Below are positions 1-5,922 of a stretch of 6,311 bases of DNA, in pieces. The notes under the pieces are model-generated. The model made no database searches. It had not been told where the DNA came from and worked only from the letters and a program-made list of their open reading frames with translations. Both the position numbers and the translations under genes were made by a program. The DNA comes from Leucobacter sp. (GTDB lineage: Bacteria; Actinomycetota; Actinomycetes; Actinomycetales; Microbacteriaceae). The DNA lies in contig JAAZHL010000221.1 in NCBI GenBank assembly GCA_012510755.1, positions 1-6,311 of the forward strand, written 5' to 3'. Each line of letters begins with the position of its first letter. The first letter of the stretch is position 1.

Positions 1-287
1 AACGCGACGCCCTGAGCGTGATTGCCCGCCGAGGCAGCGACCACACCCCGAGCACGCTCTTCTGGGGTGAGCTGCAACAAACGGTTGTATGCGCCGCGCA
101 GCTTGTACGCACCGGTGCGCTGCAGGTTCTCACACTTCAGATACACCTTGGGTGCGCCACTCAACTCAGCCAGGTAGCGCGACGTCTCAAGCGGAGTCGG
201 GCGGGTCACGCGGTGCACTATCTCAAGCGTTCGCTCGAAACCCTCAAGCGTCAACTCATCAGCTGCCGGTTGCTGTGTGACGCTCAT
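1..287 (-). CDS. ilvA: Threonine dehydratase (threonine ammonia-lyase), N-terminal part, runs off left edge
   Basis: This is a PLP-dependent fold-type II enzyme of the cytoplasm. The family deaminates L-threonine to 2-oxobutanoate and ammonia, the entry step to isoleucine. Reading leftward from the ATG at 287-285 gives 95 codons with no stop. The hallmark PLP-lysine segment TGAYKLRGAYN is present with Lys62 as the Schiff-base lysine, preceded by KCENLQR (51-57). The phosphate and substrate loop ASAGNHAQGVA lies at 85-95. Both segments are diagnostic of the IlvA/TdcB group. The start is fixed by a strong AAAGGAGG six bases upstream. The ATG overlaps the stop codon of the upstream AI-2E gene (ATGA, 287-284), so the two are co-transcribed and probably translationally coupled. 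The C-terminal half is outside the window, so I cannot tell whether a regulatory ACT domain is present. A catabolic TdcB-like role or serine dehydratase activity is possible. Identity as a threonine/serine dehydratase is secure; the symbol is less so. Confidence 0.9.
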   Translation of the reverse strand, partial: MSVTQQPAADELTLEGFERTLEIVHRVTRPTPLETSRYLAELSGAPKVYLKCENLQRTGAYKLRGAYNRLLQLTPEERARGVVAASAGNHAQGVA

Positions 288-1477
288 GCGGTTCCTCCTT
301 TGCGCCCGATGCGGGCGACGTTGCGCGTGCGGTGTTTAATTTCTCGCTGTGTTTGGTCTTGCCGGTGATACTCAGCGACCGGGTCGATATCTGGGTCCCA
401 CTTCTTCTCGACGAACGCGTTCACCATAGCGCTCGCCGCAGCGGCCAGCGGCACCGCAAACAACGCGCCGGGAATACCAGCGAGCAAGGCACCTGCAGAC
501 ACTACCAGCACCACCCCGAGCGGGTGCACGCGCACCGCGGTGCCCATCACGAGCGGCTGCAAGACGTGCCCCTCGAGCTGATTCACCAAGATCACGACAC
601 CAAGCATGATGAGTGCGTTGAGCGGGCCGTTGTAGACGAGCGCAACAAACACGGCAAGCGCACCGGTGCTGATCGCGCCCAAGAACGGAATAAACGACCC
701 GAGAAACACCAAGATGGCGATCGGAATCGGCAACGGCACCCCAAGCAGCACGGCGCCCAGGCCGATGCCGACCGCGTCGATAAACGCTACGAGCACCTGC
801 ACGCGGGCGTATTGTCCAACCGACATCCACCCATGGTTGCCCGCAGCATCGACTGGCGCGTGGGCACGTTTCGGCAAGAACCCGAGCACCCAATACCAGA
901 TGCGTTTGCCGTCGATCAACAAGAAGATCAACGCAAAGAGCGTCAGTAGAGCTCCCGCAATCACCTGTGTAGCGGTGGTCGTGACGGCGAGCGCACCGCT
1001 CCAGATTTGGCCCTGGTGATCTTCAATCGTCTTCCAGATCTGACTCATGAAGCTGTCGACTTGTTCGGCACTTAACCCGAATGGCGCCGATTCAATCCAC
1101 AACAGAAAATCGTCCCAGGCCTTGGCCGAGCGCCTGGCAATGTCACCGAAGCCTGCCCGCAGCTGGCTCACGATGAGCCATACCAGTACAAACACCGCCG
1201 CAATCAGCGTGAGCAGCGCCGTGAGCACCCCGAGCGACCGTGGCCACCTGCGCCGCTCAAAGAAGTGCACGATCGGATAGAGCAGCGCCGAGAGCAGCAA
1301 CGCAATAATCACTGGAATCACGATGATTCGCACTTGCACGATCACCCAGACGAGGGCTGCGATCGCCACACCGATCACGATCAGCCGCCACGACCACGCC
1401 GCAGCGATTCTCACGCCAAGCGGCAGTTCAACGGCGGCATCATTCACCGGCTCGATCTCTTGCGACTGCTCTTCCAC
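284..1477 (-). CDS. AI-2E (PerM/YdgG-type) family transporter
   Basis: This is a 397-residue integral membrane protein of the AI-2E transporter family (PF01594). Characterised members include E. coli TqsA, which affects autoinducer-2 export, and some Na+/H+ antiporters. The substrate of this one cannot be read from sequence. Hydrophobic segments lie near residues 31-48, 51-70, 82-104, 163-188, 224-246, 250-282, 286-300 and 318-352. A soluble, mostly helical stretch at about 105-160 is typical of the family. Conserved landmarks are SFIPFLGA (261-268) and NQLEGHVLQPLVMG (299-312). Length is normal for the family. The start is GTG at 1477-1475: the in-frame TAG four codons upstream leaves no other candidate. 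No Shine-Dalgarno is visible, but TAGTAT ends six bases before the GTG, suggesting a leaderless message. The C-terminal tail (353-397) is highly charged and its last codons double as the ilvA ribosome binding site. The stop overlaps the ilvA start by four bases. Confidence 0.88.
   Translation of the reverse strand: MEEQSQEIEPVNDAAVELPLGVRIAAAWSWRLIVIGVAIAALVWVIVQVRIIVIPVIIALLLSALLYPIVHFFERRRWPRSLGVLTALLTLIAAVFVLVWLIVSQLRAGFGDIARRSAKAWDDFLLWIESAPFGLSAEQVDSFMSQIWKTIEDHQGQIWSGALAVTTTATQVIAGALLTLFALIFLLIDGKRIWYWVLGFLPKRAHAPVDAAGNHGWMSVGQYARVQVLVAFIDAVGIGLGAVLLGVPLPIPIAILVFLGSFIPFLGAISTGALAVFVALVYNGPLNALIMLGVVILVNQLEGHVLQPLVMGTAVRVHPLGVVLVVSAGALLAGIPGALFAVPLAAAASAMVNAFVEKKWDPDIDPVAEYHRQDQTQREIKHRTRNVARIGRKGGTA
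294..301 (-). promoter_or_regulatory. Strong ribosome binding site of ilvA, inside the upstream gene
   Basis: On the minus strand this reads AAAGGAGG, a near-perfect anti-Shine-Dalgarno match, with a 6-nt spacer to the ATG at 287. It is embedded in the last sense codons of the AI-2E gene, encoding part of its terminal KGGTA, and it decides the ilvA start. Confidence 0.85.
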
Positions 1478-1483
1478 GAATTC

Positions 1484-1489
1484 ATACTA
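1484..1489 (-). promoter_or_regulatory. Candidate -10 box for a leaderless AI-2E/ilvA transcript
   Basis: The minus strand reads TAGTAT (consensus TANNNT) followed by exactly 6 nt and then the GTG start at 1477. This is the spacing that would place the transcription start on the first base of the start codon. No convincing -35 is seen: TTCGAT at 1511-1506 sits 16 nt upstream but matches TTGACA poorly. Confidence 0.5.
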
Positions 1490-1501
1490 GCGAGAGGCCA
1501 C

Positions 1502-1507
1502 TAACAT
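1502..1507 (+). promoter_or_regulatory. Candidate -10 box for the leaderless glycosylase-like gene
   Basis: TAACAT fits TANNNT and is followed by 6 nt (1508-1513) and the ATG at 1514. There is no Shine-Dalgarno in the usual window; the only purine-rich patch, GAGAGG near 1492, is about 16 nt away. Any -35 for this promoter would fall near 1479-1486, on top of the opposing -10 box. The 36-bp gap therefore seems to hold two overlapping divergent promoters. Confidence 0.5.
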
Positions 1508-1513
1508 CGAAGT

Positions 1514-2743
1514 ATGCTCGCCTCGGCTCGCCCACCCGCGTCATTCGAACTGAGCGCGGCTGAAGCGCGACGAATGGCACTCGCGGCACAGGGGTTTTCG
1601 GCCACCGCGAGGCTTACGAGGCAGAACCCGTTTGGCCCAGCGCTCGACCGGTTGCATGTGTTGCAGATCGATTCCGTCAACGTGTTTGCACGTTCGCATT
1701 ACCTGCCGGTCTTTTCGCGGCACGGCGAGTATGACCCTGCCCTGCTCGACGATCTGTTGTTTCAAAGCGGCGATTACACCGAGTATTGGGCGCATGAGGC
1801 TGCGTTTATTCGGGTCGAGGATCGCCCGCTCTTTGCCTGGCGCATGCGCGATTTTGCGCATCGTTATGCCGCTCGCGCGGAGGCACTACGGCCTGAGCTG
1901 GGTCGGGTGCGTGCGGTATTGGCAGACGGCGGCCCACAGTTGGTGCGCGAGTTTGAGCCAGCTCGCGGGCGGCAGCGTGGGCCGTGGTGGGACTGGAGTG
2001 ACACGAAACGCGCGGTGGAGATTTTGTTTGCGACGGGCGAGGTGGTGTCGGCCGGTCGTGAACGTTTCGAACGGCGCTATGCGCTCGCGAGTGAGACGCT
2101 GCCCAGTGCTGCTCTCGTCGAGGTGCCGCGCGCGGATGCACAGCGCGCCCTCGTTGCACTCGCTGCGCGAGCGCTCGGCGTGGCCACCCTCGCTGATTTA
2201 GCGGACTACCACCGACTCAAGACCCGTGAGGCGCGAGGTGCCGTGCAGGCGCTTGAAGAGCAGGGCGTGTTGGTGCCGGTGCATGTGCGCGGCTGGAGTG
2301 CGAACCCCGTGGCAGTAAGCGAGTCACGCGCTCGCCCCAATGCGTGGGTGCACCGTGATGCGAAGCTGCCGTCTCGTCTCGCCCCGAATGCGCTGCTCAC
2401 GCCGTTCGACCCGGTGACCTGGTATCGGCCTCGCGCTGAGCGCATGTTCGATTTTCACTATCGCATCGAGATCTACACACCGAAGGCCAAGCGCACCTAC
2501 GGCTACTACTGTCTGCCACTGCTCGTGGGTGGCAAGCTTGTGGGACGCATTGATTTGAAAGCCGACCGCGCAGGCAATGAACTGCTCGTGCAAGCCGCGT
2601 GGCAAGAGCCGAAGGCACCGGCACACACGGCCGAGATCGCGACGTCGCTGCTTGCCCGTGCTGCACGGTGGCAGGGCCTTGAGCGAGTACGAACTACTGG
2701 TGCGGGCAACCTGCAGCTGGCCGCAACCTTCGCCGCAGCCTGA
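1514..2743 (+). CDS. Winged-helix HTH_42 family protein, AlkX (YcaQ)-like DNA glycosylase
   Basis: This 409-residue cytoplasmic protein belongs to the HTH_42 family (PF06224). The family includes E. coli AlkX (YcaQ), which unhooks DNA interstrand crosslinks, and Streptomyces AlkZ, which gives self-resistance to azinomycin B. The family-typical start LSAAEARRMALAAQGF lies at 13-28. The catalytic-motif position carries Q51-I52-D53 within LQIDSVNVFARSHYLPVFSR. This is the Q-hydrophobic-D form associated with AlkX, rather than the Q-hydrophobic-Q of AlkZ. The conserved YWAHEA is at 91-96. Further family signatures are LLTPFDPVTW (294-303) and a C-terminal YYCLPLLVGGKLVGRIDLKA (331-350), which forms the last strand-rich part. 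Length (about 400) is normal. The start is the first ATG, placing the conserved N-terminal helix about 12 residues in. No product-specific gene cluster is nearby, so a general repair role is more likely than self-resistance to a toxin made here. Family assignment is firm. Glycosylase activity is inferred from the motif. Confidence 0.85.
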   Translation: MLASARPPASFELSAAEARRMALAAQGFSATARLTRQNPFGPALDRLHVLQIDSVNVFARSHYLPVFSRHGEYDPALLDDLLFQSGDYTEYWAHEAAFIRVEDRPLFAWRMRDFAHRYAARAEALRPELGRVRAVLADGGPQLVREFEPARGRQRGPWWDWSDTKRAVEILFATGEVVSAGRERFERRYALASETLPSAALVEVPRADAQRALVALAARALGVATLADLADYHRLKTREARGAVQALEEQGVLVPVHVRGWSANPVAVSESRARPNAWVHRDAKLPSRLAPNALLTPFDPVTWYRPRAERMFDFHYRIEIYTPKAKRTYGYYCLPLLVGGKLVGRIDLKADRAGNELLVQAAWQEPKAPAHTAEIATSLLARAARWQGLERVRTTGAGNLQLAATFAAA

Positions 2744-4138
2744 CTATCGCAGTCGACCGAGCACGCCCCGCACAATCTTCTCTTTTGTCTTCGTGAATGG
2801 CGGCATGATCGTCGCGGCAAGCGTGTCTGGCTGCAACGGTTTCGACAGCACTGCCTTCTCGTGAGAGAACGTGAGAAACGATCGCTCACCGTGGTAGGCG
2901 CCTTGACCGCTCGCGCCGACGCCACCGAACGGCAGGCCGGGCACCGACAGGTGCAGCACCGGAGCCCCAAACGTCAGGGCACCTGAGCTCGTTTCGTTCT
3001 GCCAACGCTGTTTCGTTGTGTGCGCGTCGCTGAAGATGTAGGCAGCCAGGGGTTTGTCACGGCCGGTCACGAAGCTGAGTGCGTCGTCAAGGTCTTGCAC
3101 TTCGATGAGCGGCAGAATCGGGCCGAAGATTTCTTCACGCATGACGGCAGCATCACGGTGCACGCGGGCGAGCACGGTCGGCGCAATGTACCGTGTCGCA
3201 GCGTCGTGTGAGCCGCCGGTGACAATCTCGCCATCATCTAAGTAGCTCACCAGTCGCGAGAACTGCGAGTCGTTGATGATGCGCCCATAGTCGGGGTTTC
3301 TCTGCACCGCACTGCCATCGAGTTCATGGACTGCATGTGCGAGCTGAGGCGCGAGGCGGGCCAACACTTCGGGGGTGCCGAGCACGTAGTCGGGTGCGAC
3401 ACAGGTTTGACCCGCGTTCATAAATTTTGCCCAGGCGATGCGTTTTGCGGCCTCGGCGAGGTTCACGGTGCCATCGATGTAGACGGGTGATTTACCGCCA
3501 AGTTCAAGAGTAACGGGGGTGAGTTGTTCAGCGGCGGCCGCTGAAACGATGCGGGCGACCCGCCCTCCGCCGGTGTAGAAAATGTGGTCAAAGCGTTGGT
3601 GCAGCAACTCGGTGGTCTCTGGCACGCCGCCTTCTATGACGGTGACCGCCCGCCGGTCGAGGTACTCGGGCAGCAGCAAAGCTAGGGCGCGGCTCGTCGC
3701 CGGGGCGAGTTCGCTCGGTTTCACGACAGCGGCGTTGCCCGCGCTCAGCGCACCGATGAGCGGTGAGAGCGCGAGCATGAGCGGATAGTTCCAGGGTGCG
3801 ATGATGAGCGCGACGCCGAGTGGCTCACGCACCACCTTCGCCGTTGCGGGCTGTAGGGCGAGTGGCGTCGCGACCCTGCGCGGCCGCATCCATTTCGAGA
3901 GCTGAGCGAGCGCATCGTCGACTTCGCCGACAAGAAAACCGATCTCAGTGAGTTGTGCTTCGAGCGGCGCTTTGCGCAGATCGTCATAGAGTGCCTGCTC
4001 GAGGTCGGCCTCGCACTCAATGAGCATGCGTCGCAATTGCTGCAGTTGGCGACGGCGCCACTTTTCTGGCCTGGTCACGCCCTGTATGAAGCTGTGGCGC
4101 AGCCCGGTGACAATCGTGGTGATGGCCGATTCACTCAT
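2744..4138 (-). CDS. Class 3 (ALDH3-type) NAD(P)+-dependent aldehyde dehydrogenase
   Basis: This 464-residue cytoplasmic enzyme oxidises aldehydes to carboxylic acids with NAD(P)+. The class 3 group includes fatty and aromatic (coniferyl-type) aldehyde dehydrogenases; the substrate here is not predictable. The Rossmann cofactor domain shows APWNYP with Asn117 (oxyanion) and VVKPSE with Lys140. The nucleotide-loop segment is FYTGGGRVARI (187-197), a Gly-rich variant of FTGS. The general base is Glu212 in TLELGGKSP, and the nucleophile is Cys246 in NAGQTCVAPDYVL. EEIFGPILP (335-343) holds the cofactor-ribose Glu336. The class 3 C-terminus is PFGGVGASGQGAYHG. All catalytic residues are intact and length is normal for class 3, which lacks the longer N-terminus of class 1/2. 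The start is ATG at 4138 with no Shine-Dalgarno but TAGGCT six bases upstream, so it may be leaderless. Its stop codon directly abuts that of the convergent glycosylase-like gene. It appears monocistronic. Confidence 0.93.
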   Translation of the reverse strand: MSESAITTIVTGLRHSFIQGVTRPEKWRRRQLQQLRRMLIECEADLEQALYDDLRKAPLEAQLTEIGFLVGEVDDALAQLSKWMRPRRVATPLALQPATAKVVREPLGVALIIAPWNYPLMLALSPLIGALSAGNAAVVKPSELAPATSRALALLLPEYLDRRAVTVIEGGVPETTELLHQRFDHIFYTGGGRVARIVSAAAAEQLTPVTLELGGKSPVYIDGTVNLAEAAKRIAWAKFMNAGQTCVAPDYVLGTPEVLARLAPQLAHAVHELDGSAVQRNPDYGRIINDSQFSRLVSYLDDGEIVTGGSHDAATRYIAPTVLARVHRDAAVMREEIFGPILPLIEVQDLDDALSFVTGRDKPLAAYIFSDAHTTKQRWQNETSSGALTFGAPVLHLSVPGLPFGGVGASGQGAYHGERSFLTFSHEKAVLSKPLQPDTLAATIMPPFTKTKEKIVRGVLGRLR

Positions 4139-4144
4139 GGCTTC

Positions 4145-4150
4145 AGCCTA
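4145..4150 (-). promoter_or_regulatory. Candidate -10 box for a leaderless aldehyde dehydrogenase transcript
   Basis: The minus strand reads TAGGCT, then 6 nt, then ATG at 4138. It fits TANNNT with the same 6-nt spacing seen twice at 1478-1513. No -35 is recognisable at 16-18 nt. TTGATA (4184-4179) is a good hexamer but lies 28 nt away, which is too far for a standard promoter. Confidence 0.38.
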
Positions 4151-4161
4151 CCGAGTGAAAC

Positions 4162-4178
4162 CGGCGCACACGGCGCCG
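4162..4178. repeat. Inverted repeat upstream of the aldehyde dehydrogenase gene
   Basis: Perfect 6-bp arms cggcgc / gcgccg flank a 5-bp centre. The repeat lies about 12-28 bp upstream of the proposed -10 box, where a regulator could bind. It also shares the 9-mer ACACGGCGC with the next inverted repeat, 30 bp away. It could be an operator or chance in a GC-rich gap; no regulator gene is adjacent. Confidence 0.35.
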
Positions 4179-4198
4179 TATCAATACAGGCAGCACGA

Positions 4199-4214
4199 CA
4201 CGGCGCTAGCCGTG
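4199..4214. repeat. GC-rich hairpin over the stop codon of the small membrane protein gene; possible weak terminator
   Basis: The 6-bp arms cacggc / gccgtg enclose a 4-base loop, and the TAG stop (4208-4206) falls within or at the edge of the loop on the minus strand. There is no U-run after it (the minus strand continues TCGTGC), so it does not look like a normal intrinsic terminator. It is the only hairpin I see at the 3' end of the phosphate transporter operon. Confidence 0.3.
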
Positions 4215-4499
4215 GAGTGCTGGCACAATCAAATAAATGCCGACGAGCACGCACACGGCTGACATGCCAAAGCACGCATATGCCGCGACCGTTGCCCAGC
4301 GCGGGCGGCCCGCATCGTCAACATCATCGTCTTCGTCATCGCGTGAGGGGCCGTCGGGTTCGAAAGTGCCGTCGGCTCGGCGCGTCTTGGGCGCTGGCGT
4401 CGCGAGAAATCGAATGCCCAGGGAGTACAGCGTGACCACTACTGCTGCAGCGGAGAGAGAGGCCGCAAATACGATGAGAAACGCGATCCATTCAATCAT
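4206..4499 (-). CDS. Small two-helix membrane protein encoded with the phosphate transporter
   Basis: This 97-residue protein has no enzymatic motif that I recognise. Transmembrane helix 1 spans about residues 4-28 and helix 2 about 69-93. Between them is a soluble loop starting with basic residues (R30, K38, R40, R41) and continuing into the acidic run DDEDDDVDD (54-62). The positive-inside rule puts this loop in the cytoplasm, with both termini outside. The ATG overlaps the transporter stop codon (ATGA, 4499-4496), with a weak GGGGG ribosome site upstream, so it is translationally coupled to the transporter. From memory, M. tuberculosis has a similar arrangement: pitA (Rv0545c) followed by a short transmembrane protein gene (Rv0544c). 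This supports a real, conserved partner gene. An accessory or regulatory role for phosphate uptake is inferred only. Confidence 0.8.
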   Translation of the reverse strand: MIEWIAFLIVFAASLSAAAVVVTLYSLGIRFLATPAPKTRRADGTFEPDGPSRDDEDDDVDDAGRPRWATVAAYACFGMSAVCVLVGIYLIVPALHG

Positions 4500-5836
4500 C
4501 GTGCACCCCCGTTTCTCTTCGCCTTCTTTGCGGCTTTGCGGGCCGCTCGTTCAGCGGCCTCACGTTCGGCACGCGCTCGCCGTTCTGCTTCGCGGGCTGC
4601 TTTGTCATCACGAACGGCAGACTGGGCAACAGCGGTCAGCGGCGGCACCGTGCCCGTCTTCGTTGAAACCTTGCGCACACGTCGGCCGCTGATGCGCACC
4701 GCATACCCTGATTCGGCGACGTCTGGCACGGCGATGGCGTTCGACGAGTCGACACGGTTGCGACGCGAACGCCAGAAGATAAAGCCGATAACGCCAAGCC
4801 CGAGTAGCGTATCGATGATGATGCCGATCATGCCAAGGTGGGCGATGAGCGCGGCAAGGGCTCCAACGGCGCCAGCAGCCGGCAAGGTGAACAACCAGCC
4901 TGAAGCGATTCTGCCCACAGTGCGCCAGCGTACTTCAGCGCCTCTGCGGCCTAGGCCCGAGCCAATCACTGATCCCGAGGCGACTTGAGTGGTCGAAAGC
5001 GCGAAACCGAGGTGGCTCGATGCCAGAATCGTCGCGGCTGTTGAGGTTTCTGCCGCAAAGCCTTGGGCGGGCTTCACGTCGGTCAGGCCTGCCCCAAGCG
5101 TGCGGATGATGCGCCACCCGCCCGAGTAGGTGCCAACTGCGATAGCCACGGCACACGCCACAATCACCCAGAACGCAGGGCCGGTGCCTGGTTCTTGCAT
5201 ATTCGCTGCAACGAGTGTCAGCGTGATGACGCCCATCGTTTTTTGCGCGTCGTTCGTTCCGTGTGCCAGAGCGATCAGCGATGAAGAAGCAATCTGGGCA
5301 TAGCGAAACCGGCCTCGACCGTCTTTCTTGCCGTCATGTCGGCGAGTGATCGCATATGCGATTTTGGTCGCGGTGAATGCCACGATACCTGCGGTGAGCG
5401 GCGCGGCAATGGCAGGTATGAGTACCTTCGATAAAAAGACACCACCGTTGATTGCGCTAAAGCCGGCACCGACAAGGGCTGCTCCGATTAGCCCACCAAA
5501 GAGCGCGTGTGACGAGCTCGAGGGCAAACCATACAACCAGGTGAGCATGTTCCAGACGATGGCACCGATGAGGCCGGCAAACACCATTTCTGGGCTGATC
5601 AGCACTCCCCCATCGCCCTCGTTGATGAGCCCGCCCGAAATGGTCTTGGCTACTTCGGTCGACAGAAATGCGCCGATGAGGTTGAGCACTGCTGCCAGCA
5701 GCACCGCGGTTTTCGGTTTGAGTGCGCCGGTTGCGATTGGGGTTGCCATCGCGTTGGCGGTGTCGTGGAAGCCGTTTGTGAAGTCAAAAAAGAGCGCCAG
5801 CACGATGACCAGCAGCACGATGAGGGTGAGTTCCAC
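4496..5836 (-). CDS. pitA: PiT-family inorganic phosphate transporter
   Basis: This 446-residue inner-membrane secondary transporter (PF01384) is of the type that imports phosphate as a metal-phosphate complex with protons (low-affinity uptake). It shows the internal duplication of the family. The first signature is FTNGFHDTANAMA (19-31) and the second ALAHGTNDAQKTMGV (189-203), each near the start of one repeat. GLPSSSSHALFGGL (103-116) and GFALSTTQVASGSVIGSG (277-294) are matching loop motifs. About ten hydrophobic helices occupy residues 1-355. Residues 356-446 are a charged cytoplasmic tail. It ends in an Ala/Glu/Arg/Lys-rich, probably helical or coiled-coil stretch (about 410-442) that is strongly basic at the end. 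The start is GTG at 5836, the only start codon after the upstream in-frame stop, with AAAGAGA just upstream as a modest ribosome site. It overlaps the downstream small membrane protein gene by four bases. Family is certain; metal and proton coupling are inferred. Confidence 0.95.
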   Translation of the reverse strand: MELTLIVLLVIVLALFFDFTNGFHDTANAMATPIATGALKPKTAVLLAAVLNLIGAFLSTEVAKTISGGLINEGDGGVLISPEMVFAGLIGAIVWNMLTWLYGLPSSSSHALFGGLIGAALVGAGFSAINGGVFLSKVLIPAIAAPLTAGIVAFTATKIAYAITRRHDGKKDGRGRFRYAQIASSSLIALAHGTNDAQKTMGVITLTLVAANMQEPGTGPAFWVIVACAVAIAVGTYSGGWRIIRTLGAGLTDVKPAQGFAAETSTAATILASSHLGFALSTTQVASGSVIGSGLGRRGAEVRWRTVGRIASGWLFTLPAAGAVGALAALIAHLGMIGIIIDTLLGLGVIGFIFWRSRRNRVDSSNAIAVPDVAESGYAVRISGRRVRKVSTKTGTVPPLTAVAQSAVRDDKAAREAERRARAEREAAERAARKAAKKAKRNGGAR

Positions 5837-5870
5837 CGGTCTCTTTCGTTCGTTCGTGTGCGTGCGCGCC

Positions 5871-5892
5871 CACCATTTAACTCACGTTTACC
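5871..5892 (-). promoter_or_regulatory. Weak PHO-box-like pair of 11-bp direct repeats
   Basis: On the minus strand GGTAAACGTGA is followed directly by GTTAAATGGTG. Six of 11 positions agree, including the TAAA core. Actinobacterial PhoP sites are often adjacent 11-bp repeats, so phosphate control is imaginable. The pair lies downstream of the proposed transcription start and departs from the known Streptomyces consensus (GTTCACC core). This is a weak suggestion. Confidence 0.2.
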
Positions 5893-5922
5893 GAAAGTTA
5901 GTTTGAGGTTTGGGTGCGATTC

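Noticed and set aside
332..949. A 205-codon open frame on the plus strand antisense to the AI-2E gene
   Set aside because: The translation is rich in His, Arg, Gln and Asp without hydrophobic core patterns or any motif. It lies wholly opposite a clear membrane protein gene and is an expected shadow in GC-rich coding DNA.
1483..1485. An ATG on the minus strand just upstream of the AI-2E gene as an alternative start
   Set aside because: It is 8 bases from the GTG start, hence out of frame with the transporter.
1632..2201. A 189-codon open frame on the plus strand within the HTH_42 gene
   Set aside because: It is the +2 frame shadow of a well-supported family member. The Cys/Arg/Ser-rich composition is not protein-like.
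2741..2753. Possible hairpin GACT...AGTC at the convergent stop codons as a terminator
   Set aside because: It has only 4-bp arms and no following T-run on either strand, so it is not a credible intrinsic terminator.
4179..4184. TTGATA on the minus strand as a -35 element for the aldehyde dehydrogenase gene
   Set aside because: The spacing to the TAGGCT box is 28 nt, and no -10-like hexamer occurs 16-18 nt after it.
3953..4435. A 160-codon plus-strand open frame spanning the ALDH start, the intergenic gap and the small membrane gene
   Set aside because: It is antisense to two supported genes, has no recognisable domain and an Arg/His/Gly-rich composition. It crosses several gene boundaries, which argues against selection as one protein.
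5847..5858. Short tandem run of CGTT/GTTC units upstream of the phosphate transporter
   Set aside because: It has only about three imperfect 4-bp units in the leader, too short to call a slippage or phase-variation tract.
5328..5906. A 192-codon plus-strand open frame antisense to the phosphate transporter
   Set aside because: It is a mirror of the transporter's hydrophobic codons, giving an Ala/Ser/Met/Pro-rich sequence without motifs. The transporter on the other strand carries both family signatures.
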